Of a stretch of DNA of 64,000 nt, positions 34,535-42,726 are shown piece after piece. Source of the DNA: Sphingosinicella xenopeptidilytica (GTDB lineage Bacteria; Pseudomonadota; Alphaproteobacteria; Sphingomonadales; Sphingomonadaceae); NCBI RefSeq assembly GCF_042676985.1, contig NZ_JBHTIK010000015.1:620001-684000 (forward strand). The letters are read 5' to 3'. The notes under the pieces were generated by a model. That model did no database searches and was not told the DNA's origin. It worked only from the letters and a program-made list of their open reading frames with translations. Numbering within the stretch: position 1 is the stretch's first letter; every line of letters starts with the position of its first letter. A program made the position numbers and the translations under genes.

Positions 34535-35926
34535 ATGACCAAGCCGCCCCTCTCATCGAACAAGATCGCCGACGTTTCGGAAGCTCACGCCTTCTTCGCG
34601 GCGAACCCCGATATCGACGCTGTCGACATCATCTTCACCAACATGTGCGGCGTCCCGCGCGGCAAGCGTCTGCGCCGCCACGAGGTGATCGCCGTCTATG
34701 AATCCGGCCGCTTCCTGCCCGGCTCGGCCGTCGTCGTCGACATCACCGGGCGCGATACCGAGGAAACCGGACTCGTCTGGGAAGACGGCGACGCCGACCG
34801 CTATGTGAAGCCCATCCCCGGCACGCTCGTCCGCGCGCCATGGCTCGGCGAGAACGCCGGTCAGTTCCTTACCAGCTTCTACGAACTCGACGGCACGCCC
34901 AACGACCTCGATCCGCGCCACGTCCTCGGCAGCGTCATCGATCGGCTGGCGGCGGACGGGCTGACGCCCGTCGTCGCGGTGGAGCTCGAGTTCTTCCTGC
35001 TCGACATTTCCGGCGGCAAGCCCGCTCCCGCAAAGGGCCTGCTCACGCCGCACCGCTCAGGCGACAATCAGGTCTATGGCCTGCGCGAGCTCGAAGACTT
35101 CAAGCCGTTCTTCGACGATCTCTATGCCGCGTGCGACGCGCAGAACATTCCGCTCGAATCGGCCATTGCCGAATACGCCCCCGGCCAGTTTGAACTCACG
35201 CTGCGCCACAAGCCGGACGCGCTCCGCGCTACCGACGATGCCGTCATGTACAAGCGGCTGGTGAAGGGCGTGGCGGTGAAGCACGGCCTCGAAGCGACGT
35301 TCATGGCGAAGCCATTCGCGCACGAGGCCGGCAACGGGATGCACCTCCACATCTCGATGGCCGACGAAAGCGGGAGCAACGCTTTCGCCAGCGAAGACCC
35401 CGAAGGCGCGCCGATCCTGCGCCACGCCATCGGCGGCATGAAGGCCGCGCTCGGCGAATCGATGGCGATCTTCGCGCCAAACGCGAACAGCTACCGCCGC
35501 TTCAAAGCGAACAGCTACGCCCCCGTCGCGCCGACATGGGGCGTCAACAACCGCACGGTTTCGCTACGCATCCCGGCCGGTTCCCCCGCCTCGCGCCACG
35601 TCGAGCACCGCGTCTGCGGCGCGGACGCGAACCCCTATCTCGCCGTCGCCGCCGTGCTCGCCGCGATGCACCACGGCATCGCGAACCGCATCGATCCCGG
35701 CCCCGCCGTCGTTGGCAACGGCTACGAGGACGAGGCGAGCGCAGGCGTGAAGCTCCCCAACAACTGGTTCGCCGCCAACGACGCCTTCGAAGCCTCGCCG
35801 CTGATGAACGACTATCTCGGCGCGCGGTTCGTCAAGAACTACACCATCGTGAAGCGCACCGAGATGGCGCGCTTCTACGGCGAGGTCACCGAACTCGATT
35901 ACGACTGGTACTTGCGCAACGCCTGA
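34535..35926 (+). CDS. Second glutamine synthetase-family gamma-glutamylamine ligase
   Basis: A 463-residue GS-fold paralogue of the gene at 30561. ATG 34535 lies 4 bp after the aminotransferase stop. Seen: FTNMCGVPRGKRL, VELEFFLLD, MHLHISM with the active-site histidine, and NRTVSLRIP. The protein is clearly diverged from the first copy (different N-terminus and loops), so it may take another amine such as ethanolamine, spermidine or diaminopropane; that is inference. Last gene of the puuA-puuB-aminotransferase-GS run. Confidence 0.87.
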   Translation: MTKPPLSSNKIADVSEAHAFFAANPDIDAVDIIFTNMCGVPRGKRLRRHEVIAVYESGRFLPGSAVVVDITGRDTEETGLVWEDGDADRYVKPIPGTLVRAPWLGENAGQFLTSFYELDGTPNDLDPRHVLGSVIDRLAADGLTPVVAVELEFFLLDISGGKPAPAKGLLTPHRSGDNQVYGLRELEDFKPFFDDLYAACDAQNIPLESAIAEYAPGQFELTLRHKPDALRATDDAVMYKRLVKGVAVKHGLEATFMAKPFAHEAGNGMHLHISMADESGSNAFASEDPEGAPILRHAIGGMKAALGESMAIFAPNANSYRRFKANSYAPVAPTWGVNNRTVSLRIPAGSPASRHVEHRVCGADANPYLAVAAVLAAMHHGIANRIDPGPAVVGNGYEDEASAGVKLPNNWFAANDAFEASPLMNDYLGARFVKNYTIVKRTEMARFYGEVTELDYDWYLRNA

Positions 35927-35939
35927 GGCGGCGCACGTT

Positions 35940-35967
35940 TTGCGCTTGCCGAGATTTTGGGTTATAG
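35940..35967 (+). promoter_or_regulatory. Candidate cspA promoter
   Basis: TTGCGC (35940-35945), a 16-bp spacer and TTATAG (35962-35967) followed by C match the alphaproteobacterial housekeeping pattern. Transcription from here would give cspA an untranslated leader of about 130 nt. Confidence 0.45.
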
Positions 35968-35973
35968 CTTCGT

Positions 35974-36103
35974 CCGCTGACGTCGCGAGCGACGGATATC
36001 GGGCCGAAATTCGGTCTCTTTTGTCCCTGCCTAGCCTTACAGAAGCCGGGAAGCATCGCTGTTGATGCGTTCCCGTCACACATTGGGCCAAAGGATACCC
36101 ATT
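35974..36103 (+). promoter_or_regulatory. Structured 5' leader of cspA
   Basis: Three inverted repeats precede the start codon: CGTCG/CGACG at 35981-35994, CCGAA-A-TTCGG at 36004-36014, and CGGGAA-G-CATC pairing with GATG-CG-TTCCCG across 36047-36075. Long structured leaders that change fold with temperature are known for cspA-type mRNAs; whether this one does so is inference. Confidence 0.45.
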
Positions 36104-36310
36104 ATGATCACCGGAACCGTAAAATTCTTCAATGCAGACAAGGGCTACGGCTTCATCGCGCCGGAAACGGGCGGAAACGACGCCTTTGTCCATATCTCGG
36201 CGGTCGAAAAGGCCGGTCTCCGCACGCTGGACAAGGACCAGCGCGTTTCCTACGAGCTGGAAACCGATCAGCGCGGCAAGACCTCGGCGGTCAACCTCCA
36301 GGTCGCTTGA
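36104..36310 (+). CDS. cspA: Cold-shock protein, CspA family
   Basis: A 68-residue single cold-shock domain. Seen: RNP1 KGYGFI and RNP2 VHISAV aligned as in CspA, starting ITGTVKFFNADKGYGFI. It binds single-stranded RNA or DNA and melts secondary structure. ATG 36104 is chosen for its AAAGGA ribosome site and for family length; an upstream in-frame ATG at 36062 lies in the structured leader. Confidence 0.97.
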   Translation: MITGTVKFFNADKGYGFIAPETGGNDAFVHISAVEKAGLRTLDKDQRVSYELETDQRGKTSAVNLQVA

Positions 36311-36318
36311 CGCGTATC

Positions 36319-36349
36319 CGGGCGGGTGTCCCCAGCGGATGCCCGCCCG
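36319..36349 (+). terminator. GC-rich hairpin after cspA
   Basis: CGGGCGGG (36319-36326) pairs with CCCGCCCG (36342-36349), extendable by G-U pairs. It starts 8 nt after the cspA stop. The following T-tract is poor, so termination may be partial, with readthrough into the DUF6481 gene. Confidence 0.5.
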
Positions 36350-36386
36350 ATCGTTCAACTCACCAGTGGATAGAGCTTCACCGAAT

Positions 36387-36722
36387 ATGACGTCGTTCAA
36401 GGTTCCCAGTTTTCAGGATCGTGCCGCCCTCGCCAAACAGGCGAAGCAAAAAGCCCTCGAAAAGTTGAAGGCGAAGCCTCAGGTCGACGAGGCCACGCTC
36501 GCAGAGCGCAAGGCCGCGCGCCTTGCCCGCGAAGCCGCCGAGGCGGAAGAGCGCGCCGCGCGCCGCGCCGCGGATGCAGCCGCCAGGGCCGAGCGGGAAG
36601 CGCGGAGGCTCGAAGCGGCAACCGCCGTCGCCGCCGAAGAACCGCCCGCCCTCAGCGAGGCCGATAAGAAGGCCGCACGCGATGCCCGCTACGCCGCCCG
36701 GAAAAAACGCGTAAAGCGTTGA
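36387..36722 (+). CDS. DUF6481-family protein
   Basis: A 111-residue, highly charged helical protein (long Ala/Glu/Arg/Lys stretches from residue 15 onward, predicted coiled coil) ending AARKKRVKR. The N-terminus (TSFKVPSFQDRAALA) is the recognisable family feature; I recall this family as common in sphingomonads near cold-shock genes. ATG 36387 is chosen; codons further upstream overlap cspA out of frame. Function unknown. RNA or ribosome association is plausible from charge and context only. Confidence 0.72.
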   Translation: MTSFKVPSFQDRAALAKQAKQKALEKLKAKPQVDEATLAERKAARLAREAAEAEERAARRAADAAARAEREARRLEAATAVAAEEPPALSEADKKAARDARYAARKKRVKR

Positions 36723-36762
36723 TGATCCTGCGCGCGCCCGCGCCAAATTTGACGAGGCCGCC

Positions 36763-37437
36763 ATGCTCCCGCGCGTTCTGATCGATACCGCGAAGATACC
36801 CGGCGGTGGCGAGCTTCGCCTCATCCAGCGCGGCACCGAGTTCTCCATCATGCTCGGCGCGAACGAGCTGATGAACAGCCGCCTCAAAGGCTCGGAAGAA
36901 GCGCTGGCGGGCTTGTCGTGCGGCAAGATCCTGCCCCGGCCTCAGCCACGGATGTTGATCGGCGGCCTCGGCATGGGCTTCACGCTCAGGGCCGCGCTCG
37001 CCAGGCTTCCGGCAGACGCGTCGGTCACCGTCGCCGAACTCGTCCCGTCGGTCGTGGCGTGGGCACGCGGGCCAATGGCGCATATCTTCGACGGCTGCCT
37101 CGACGATCCCCGCGCCACAGTGGCCGTGGATGATGTCGCAGACCTGATCGGCGACGTACGATCGCACTACGATGCGATCCTGCTCGACGTCGACAACGGC
37201 CCGGACGGCCTCACCCACCCGGACAATGACCGGCTCTACAGCCGAAAGGGCCTGATCGCCGCCCGCGAGGCGCTCCGCCCCGGCGGCGTACTCGCCGTCT
37301 GGTCCGCCGCGCCGGACCACGCATTCAAGAACCGGCTCATCAAGGCGAATTTCGAGGTCGAAGAAACCGTCGTCCGCACCAACGGAGAGCGCCGCGGCGC
37401 CCGCCACATCATCTGGATCGCGAAACGGCCATCCTGA
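36763..37437 (+). CDS. Spermidine-synthase-like methyltransferase-fold protein
   Basis: A 224-residue Rossmann protein resembling polyamine aminopropyltransferases. Seen: the motif-I-like IGGLGMGFTLRAAL (about 66-79), an acidic VAELVPSVV, and ILLDVDNGPDGLTH in the catalytic region. It is shorter than true spermidine synthases (about 280 or more) and lacks a recognisable gatekeeping loop, so enzymatic identity is uncertain. It starts 40 bp after the DUF6481 gene and converges with the LysR gene, leaving only 3 bp between the stops. Position inside the polyamine locus is suggestive. Confidence 0.75.
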   Translation: MLPRVLIDTAKIPGGGELRLIQRGTEFSIMLGANELMNSRLKGSEEALAGLSCGKILPRPQPRMLIGGLGMGFTLRAALARLPADASVTVAELVPSVVAWARGPMAHIFDGCLDDPRATVAVDDVADLIGDVRSHYDAILLDVDNGPDGLTHPDNDRLYSRKGLIAAREALRPGGVLAVWSAAPDHAFKNRLIKANFEVEETVVRTNGERRGARHIIWIAKRPS

Positions 37438-37440
37438 GTT

Positions 37441-38346
37441 CTACCGCCGGTGCTCGTGCACCGTCTCCATGAACAGCGTCGCGGCCTCGCTGTGCCGTGT
37501 CAGGCGGCGCCAGGCAATGCCGATGTCCACGGTCGGCAGGCTCTCGCGCGTGCGCTTGGCAATGATGCGGTCGCCTTCGAGGCTCCACGGCCGGTAGACG
37601 AGATCGGGCAGCAGCGTGATCCCCGCCCCCGTGCCGACGAGGCTGCGCACGCCTTCCATTGAGGAGGTGCGATAGGCGACGCGCGGCGGGTGGTCGAACT
37701 TGGACCAGATACCGTCGATCAGCCCTTCGAGCTCGTCGAGCGTCAGCGCGATCACGGGCTCGTTCTCAAGATCGGCAAGGCTGAGGCCATCCACGTCCGA
37801 CAGCGGGTGCGAGGGCGCGACCCACGCGCGGCATTCGGAGCGGAGCAGCACCTCGTGGTCGATCGCGCTACGCTCCTCGAGATTGCTCACCATCAGCACG
37901 GCAAGGTCGAGTTCGCCGTTGATGAGCAGGTGCTCGATGTAGTCGCGGCGCTCTTCGACAAGTTGCACCTCGATGCGCGGAAACATGCGCCTGAAGCGTG
38001 AGAGCAGGTCCGAAAGGAAATAGCCCGTGACAACGGGCGTGACGCCCACGCGCACGCTGCCCGCCGTCAGGTCCTGCTCGCGCCCTACCCCGCCCTGCAT
38101 GTCGGCGATCGCATCGATGATCGATCGGGCATGGCGCAGAAACTGGTGCCCCTCGCGCGTCAGCGTCACGCCCTTGGCGTGGCGGTGGAACAGCATGACG
38201 CCGGTTTCCGCCTCCAGCGTGCGGATCGCATCGGTCACCGCAGACTGCGAAATACCGACGGAACTCGACCCGCCAGACACCGAGCGCGCCTCCGCGACGG
38301 CTATGAAATAGCGGATTTGCCGGAACGTGATGTTCATCTCTGCCAT
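37441..38346 (-). CDS. LysR-family transcriptional regulator
   Basis: About 301 residues from ATG 38346 (an ATG 12 codons upstream at 38382 is also in frame). The winged helix-turn-helix (FRQIRYFIAVAEARSV..., then ISQSAVTDAIRTLEAETGVMLFHR) is followed by a periplasmic-binding-like effector domain (RVGVTPVV, then GAGITLLPDLV). It is transcribed divergently from potFHIG, so it probably controls polyamine uptake and perhaps catabolism. Its effector is unknown. Confidence 0.92.
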   Translation of the reverse strand: MAEMNITFRQIRYFIAVAEARSVSGGSSSVGISQSAVTDAIRTLEAETGVMLFHRHAKGVTLTREGHQFLRHARSIIDAIADMQGGVGREQDLTAGSVRVGVTPVVTGYFLSDLLSRFRRMFPRIEVQLVEERRDYIEHLLINGELDLAVLMVSNLEERSAIDHEVLLRSECRAWVAPSHPLSDVDGLSLADLENEPVIALTLDELEGLIDGIWSKFDHPPRVAYRTSSMEGVRSLVGTGAGITLLPDLVYRPWSLEGDRIIAKRTRESLPTVDIGIAWRRLTRHSEAATLFMETVHEHRR

Positions 38347-38532
38347 CGGATTTTTCGATACCTCACGGATTGAATAATGCATTTGCGCGTGTGGCGGTAG
38401 AGCGTTTTGATAAGCCTCGGGAGACTGAGGGGCTTGCGGCTGTCCACGGCTGCGTTAGCATCCATCAAGCGCCGTCAGAGCGTTGAAGTCCGGGGATGAT
38501 CGCTGGCGGGCGACGAACGGGAGACAGGGACC
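38347..38532. promoter_or_regulatory. LysR-potF divergent control region
   Basis: About 186 bp between divergent genes. It includes an AT-rich stretch with the palindrome AATGCATT at 38376-38383, close to both possible LysR starts, a T-N11-A style arrangement possible for a LysR site. A short GCCTC/GAGG repeat lies near 38416-38433. No unambiguous promoter was assigned. Confidence 0.35.
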
Positions 38533-39642
38533 ATGAACAGCTTCGACAGCATCCGTAAACGCATCGGCCGCCGCTCGCTCCTGCAGGGGCTTGGCGCCGC
38601 CGCCATCGGCATCACCTTCACCGGCGCGCTCGCGGGCTGCGAGAAGAAGGAAGCCGGCAAGGCCTCCACCGGCGAGGAACCCAAGCTCAACTTCTACAAC
38701 TGGGACACCTACATCGGCGAAACCACGCTCGACGATTTCAAGGACACGTCGGGCATCGAGGTCAACATGAGCCTCTTCGCCACCAACGACGAACTCTTCG
38801 CGAAGCTGCGCGCGGGTAACCCCGGCTTCGATGTGATCGTCCCCTCGAACGACTTCGTCGAGCGCATGGTCCAGGCGGACATGCTGGAGCAGCTTGATCA
38901 TTCCAAGATCCCGAACTTCGCCAACGTCGGCGCTGCGTTCAAGGATGTGGCCTACGATCCGGGCCGCAAGTTCTCGATGCCCTACACGTGGCTCACGCTC
39001 GGCATCGGCTACCGCAAATCGAAGGTGGACGGTGTGCCGGACAGCTGGAAGTGGCTGTTCGATTCGGACAAGTACAAGGGCCGCATCTCGGTGCTGTCGG
39101 AAGCCGGCGACATGTTCCGCCTCGGCGCCAAATATCTCGGCCATTCGGTGAATGGTGTCACGCCTGAACTCGTGAAGCGGATCGAGGCGATGCTCATCAA
39201 GCAGAAGCCCTTCATCAAGGCCTTCCACGAAGACAACGGGCAGGATCTGCTGCTGTCGGGTGAAGTCGATCTCGTGCTCGAATACAACGGCGACATCGCG
39301 CAGATCATGGCCGAGGACGACGATATCGACTTCGTGCTGCCCAAGGAAGGCAGCCAGCTCAACTCCGATACGCTGGCGATCCCCAAGGGCGCACCGCATC
39401 CGGAGAACGCGCACGCCTTCATAAACTATCTGCTCGATGCGGAAGCCGGAAAGAAGATCGCGGAATACATCCTCTTCCCGACGCCGAACGATGCCGCGAA
39501 GGCCCTGATGCCCGCGGACTACCGCGATAACAAGGTGATCTTCCCGACCGCCGAGCAGCTCGCGAAGTGCGAGTACGCCGCGTACGACGGCAAGATGCAG
39601 CCGATCTTCGAGGAAGCTTTCACCCGCGTGCGCGCGGCCTAG
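38533..39642 (+). CDS. potF: Polyamine ABC transporter substrate-binding protein
   Basis: A 369-residue PotD/PotF-type binding protein. The N-terminus carries a twin-arginine RRSLLQ (13-18), a hydrophobic run and LAGC with a possible lipidated cysteine at 36, so Tat export and lipid anchoring are likely. The mature part starts LNFYNWDTYIGE, the typical PotF beginning whose Trp/Asp contribute to diamine binding. It feeds the PotH/PotI channel. First gene of potF-potH-potI-potG and divergent from a LysR regulator. Confidence 0.95.
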   Translation: MNSFDSIRKRIGRRSLLQGLGAAAIGITFTGALAGCEKKEAGKASTGEEPKLNFYNWDTYIGETTLDDFKDTSGIEVNMSLFATNDELFAKLRAGNPGFDVIVPSNDFVERMVQADMLEQLDHSKIPNFANVGAAFKDVAYDPGRKFSMPYTWLTLGIGYRKSKVDGVPDSWKWLFDSDKYKGRISVLSEAGDMFRLGAKYLGHSVNGVTPELVKRIEAMLIKQKPFIKAFHEDNGQDLLLSGEVDLVLEYNGDIAQIMAEDDDIDFVLPKEGSQLNSDTLAIPKGAPHPENAHAFINYLLDAEAGKKIAEYILFPTPNDAAKALMPADYRDNKVIFPTAEQLAKCEYAAYDGKMQPIFEEAFTRVRAA

Positions 39643-39669
39643 CGAACAGTAGCGCGAGGGGGGCGCGAG

Positions 39670-40572
39670 ATGCAGGACTGGAAGCTGAACCGGGCGCTGT
39701 TCGCGAGCATCGCGAGCGCGCCCACCCTCTGGTTGGTCCTGTTCTTCATCGTCCCCCTCGGCCTCGTCTGGCTCTACAGTTTCGGCACCAACGTCGGCCT
39801 CACCGAAATCGATATCAGCGGTACGTTCGCGAACTATGCGCGGGCGCTTGAGCCCCTCTATCTCGGCATTTTCCTGAAATCGGTATGGATCGCCGGCCTT
39901 ACCACCGTGATCTGCCTCGTCGTCGGCTTCCCGGTCGCGCTCGCGATCGTCTTCGCGACGCCAAAATGGCGCCCCTGGCTTCTGCTCGGCATCATGCTGC
40001 CCTTCTGGACGAACCTCCTCATCCGTACCTACGCACTGATGGCGGTGCTGCGCACCGAAGGCTTCGCGAACCAGACGATCGGCTGGATGTGGGACAAATG
40101 GAGCGGGCTGATGACCTTCGCGGGGCTGCAGCCTCTGGGGGATTTCACGCCGCTGCCGCTCCTCTACAACAATTTCGCGGTCGTGCTCGGGCTCGTCTAC
40201 GTCCACCTGCCCTTCATGGTGCTGCCGCTCTACGCAGCGCTCGACCGGCTCGACAAATCACTCATCGAAGCGAGCCTCGACCTTGGCGCCGGGCACGTCC
40301 GCACGCTGCTCAGCATCGTCGCGCCGCTCGCCGCGCCGGGCATCATCTCGGGCATCATCATCACGTTCGTGCCCGCACTCGGCGCGTATCTGACGCCGGA
40401 CCTCCTCGGCGGCACCGACAGCCAGATGATCGCCAACGTCATCGAGCGGCAGTTCAAGCGGGCCAACGACTGGCCGTTCGGCGCTGCCCTCTCCTTCCTT
40501 CTGATGTACGCAACCTTCATCGCCATCGCGTTCCAGGCCATGAAATCGCGACAGGCGGAGCGCCGCCAATGA
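39670..40572 (+). CDS. potH: Polyamine ABC transporter permease PotH-like
   Basis: A 300-residue inner-membrane permease with six predicted helices. The EAA loop that contacts the ATPase is seen as IEASLDLGAGHVRTLLSIVAPLAAPGI (about 199-225). PotH/PotB proteins form the channel with PotI/PotC. It starts 27 bp after potF and its stop overlaps potI as ATGA. Confidence 0.95.
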   Translation: MQDWKLNRALFASIASAPTLWLVLFFIVPLGLVWLYSFGTNVGLTEIDISGTFANYARALEPLYLGIFLKSVWIAGLTTVICLVVGFPVALAIVFATPKWRPWLLLGIMLPFWTNLLIRTYALMAVLRTEGFANQTIGWMWDKWSGLMTFAGLQPLGDFTPLPLLYNNFAVVLGLVYVHLPFMVLPLYAALDRLDKSLIEASLDLGAGHVRTLLSIVAPLAAPGIISGIIITFVPALGAYLTPDLLGGTDSQMIANVIERQFKRANDWPFGAALSFLLMYATFIAIAFQAMKSRQAERRQ

Positions 40573-41420
40573 GCCTTTTCAAACCTCGCGTCCCGCTCGC
40601 CCCGCTTGAGTACACGAAGCGCCTTTGGATGCGCGCGTGGGTCGGCCTCGTGCTCTTTTTCCTCTACGCGCCGCTCCTCACGCTGATCGCGTTCAGCTTC
40701 AACGACAGCCGGCGCGGCAACGTGGTCTGGCGGGGTTTCACGTTCGACTACTACGAGAAGGCGCTCAACAACGAATCGCTGATGATCGCGATGGGCAACT
40801 CGCTCACCATCGCGCTGATCAGCACGATCGTCAGCGTCGTCATCGGCGCGCTCGCCGCCGTGATGCTCTGGCGCTTCCGCTTCCCGGGCAAGACCGCGAC
40901 CGAAGGCGCGATGGCGCTGCCCATCGTGGTGCCGGAAATCTGCATGGGCGTCGCCATGCTGGTGTTCTTCGCGAAGATCGGTTTCCCCACGGACCTGCCT
41001 TGGCCGTTCAGCCTCGGCGCCATCATCATCGCGCACATCACCTTCTGCTTCCCGTTCGTGACCATGGTGGTGCGCTCGCGCCTCACCAGCTTCAACCGCG
41101 AGGAAGAGGAAGCCGCGAAAGACCTCGGCGCCACCGAATGGCAGGCGTTTCGCGACGTGCTCTTGCCGCACATGAAGCCGGGTCTCGTTGCCGGCGCGCT
41201 GCTCGCCTTCACGCTCAGTCTCGACGATTTCGTGATCACCTTCTTCACCAGCGGCCCGAACACCATCACCTTCCCCGTGAAGGTCTACTCGATGGTTCGC
41301 TTCTCGGTGACGCCGGAGGTGAATGCCGCCTCGGCGCTGCTCATCGCCCTCACAGTCATTCTCACGACCATAGCCCTGAAGGTGCAAAGCCGGATGGGCG
41401 GAACCCCGCAAGGCCACTGA
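40569..41420 (+). CDS. potI: Polyamine ABC transporter permease PotI-like
   Basis: A 283-residue permease, second half of the channel. Seen: the EAA loop EEAAKDLGATEWQAFRDVLLPHMKPG (about 179-204) and TM helices with LSLDDFVITFF, a PotC/PotI hallmark. Start overlaps the potH stop. The ATPase gene follows after 5 bp. Confidence 0.95.
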   Translation: MSLFKPRVPLAPLEYTKRLWMRAWVGLVLFFLYAPLLTLIAFSFNDSRRGNVVWRGFTFDYYEKALNNESLMIAMGNSLTIALISTIVSVVIGALAAVMLWRFRFPGKTATEGAMALPIVVPEICMGVAMLVFFAKIGFPTDLPWPFSLGAIIIAHITFCFPFVTMVVRSRLTSFNREEEEAAKDLGATEWQAFRDVLLPHMKPGLVAGALLAFTLSLDDFVITFFTSGPNTITFPVKVYSMVRFSVTPEVNAASALLIALTVILTTIALKVQSRMGGTPQGH

Positions 41421-41425
41421 TCACC

Positions 41426-42550
41426 ATGGCGACCGCACCAAAACAGCCCATCATCAGCATCCAGAACGTCACCAAGCGCTTCGGCGCGGTGGCGGCGGTG
41501 GACAACATCTCGCTCGATATCATGCCCGGCGAGTTCTTCGTGCTGCTTGGCCCCTCGGGCTGCGGCAAGACCACGCTGCTGCGCATGATCGCCGGCTTCG
41601 AGGTGCCGACCGAAGGCCGCATTGTCATCGACGGGCAGGACATGGCGCACGTGTCGCCAAACAAGCGCCCGGTGAACATGGTGTTCCAGTCCTACGCCGT
41701 GTTCCCGCACATGACGGTGACGGAGAATGTCGGCTATGGCCTGCGCATCGCACGCGTGCCATCGTCAGAGATCAAGTCCCGCGTCGAGGAGGCGCTCGCC
41801 CTCGTCAAGCTCGACGGGTTCGGCGGCCGCCGCCCGGATCAGCTTTCGGGCGGCCAACGCCAGCGCGTCGCGCTTGCTCGCTCGCTCGTCATGCGCCCCA
41901 AGGTGCTGCTGCTCGACGAACCTCTCTCCGCGCTCGACGCGAAGCTGCGCGCCGCGATGCAGTTCGAGCTTGCCGATCTTCAGGAGCAGGTCGGCATCAC
42001 CTTCGTCACGGTGACGCACGATCAGGACGAGGCGCTCTCGATGGCCGGCCGCATCGCCGTCATCAACAAGGGTCTCGTCGCGCAGCTCTCCACGCCGTCC
42101 GACCTCTATGAATTCCCGGCGAACCGTTTCGTCGCGGACTTCATCGGATCGGTGAACCTGTTCGATGGCAGGCTGACGGTGGACGAGCCCGACAGGGCGA
42201 TCGTCGACTGCCCGGAAATCGGCCGCATCTATTTGAACCACGGCGTCACCGGCCCCCACGATGCGAACGTCCACGTCGCGCTCCGCCCAGAAAAGATCGC
42301 CATGATCCCGGAGGCGAAGGGCAAGCCCACGGCCCCCGAATGCCCGGAAGGCGACAACATCGCGCACGGCCAGATCCGCGGCATGTCCTACCTCGGCGAC
42401 ATCACGATCTACGAGGTGAAGCTCGATTCCGGCCGCGTCATCCGCGTCTCCCGCCCGAATCTCTCGCGCTACGACCAGGAAGATTTCACCTGGGAGGACA
42501 AGGTCTGGCTCTCATGGCACGGATCAAGCCCGGTGGTGCTGCAGTCATAA
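41426..42550 (+). CDS. potG: Polyamine ABC transporter ATPase PotG/PotA-like
   Basis: A 374-residue nucleotide-binding subunit. Seen: Walker A GPSGCGKTT (about 41-49), Q-loop FQSYAVFPH, signature LSGGQRQR, Walker B VLLLDEPLSALD, and a C-terminal TOBE domain (about 285-370) typical of PotA/PotG. ATG 41426 follows the potI stop closely. The gene order F-H-I-G differs from the E. coli potFGHI operon. Confidence 0.95.
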   Translation: MATAPKQPIISIQNVTKRFGAVAAVDNISLDIMPGEFFVLLGPSGCGKTTLLRMIAGFEVPTEGRIVIDGQDMAHVSPNKRPVNMVFQSYAVFPHMTVTENVGYGLRIARVPSSEIKSRVEEALALVKLDGFGGRRPDQLSGGQRQRVALARSLVMRPKVLLLDEPLSALDAKLRAAMQFELADLQEQVGITFVTVTHDQDEALSMAGRIAVINKGLVAQLSTPSDLYEFPANRFVADFIGSVNLFDGRLTVDEPDRAIVDCPEIGRIYLNHGVTGPHDANVHVALRPEKIAMIPEAKGKPTAPECPEGDNIAHGQIRGMSYLGDITIYEVKLDSGRVIRVSRPNLSRYDQEDFTWEDKVWLSWHGSSPVVLQS

Positions 42551-42726
42551 CGTTCGCCACATCCTGAAATAGGTTCGGCACTGTTTTTTTGTTGCCGCAG
42601 CCTTTTGCGCGCGCCTGCATGAGCCATCGACAAAATCGATAACTGCCACTTCCCTTTTCGTATTTCCGATGCCGTGGCCGTATCCCTATCCTGCCCCCTC
42701 GCTTCAATGTGGGAATTCAAAAGACC
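42551..42726 (+). promoter_or_regulatory. Gap between potG and patD, probable second promoter
   Basis: A 176-bp gap with a T7 run near 42584 and the short palindrome ATCG-ACAAA-ATCGAT around 42627-42641. A TATCCT hexamer near 42687 could be a -10 box for the catabolic operon. I see no strong terminator, so readthrough from potG is possible. Confidence 0.3.

Noticed and set aside
40230..41417. Minus-strand open frame opposite potH and potI
   Set aside because: Antisense to overlapping conserved permease genes, with His/Asp/Glu/Arg-rich shadow composition.
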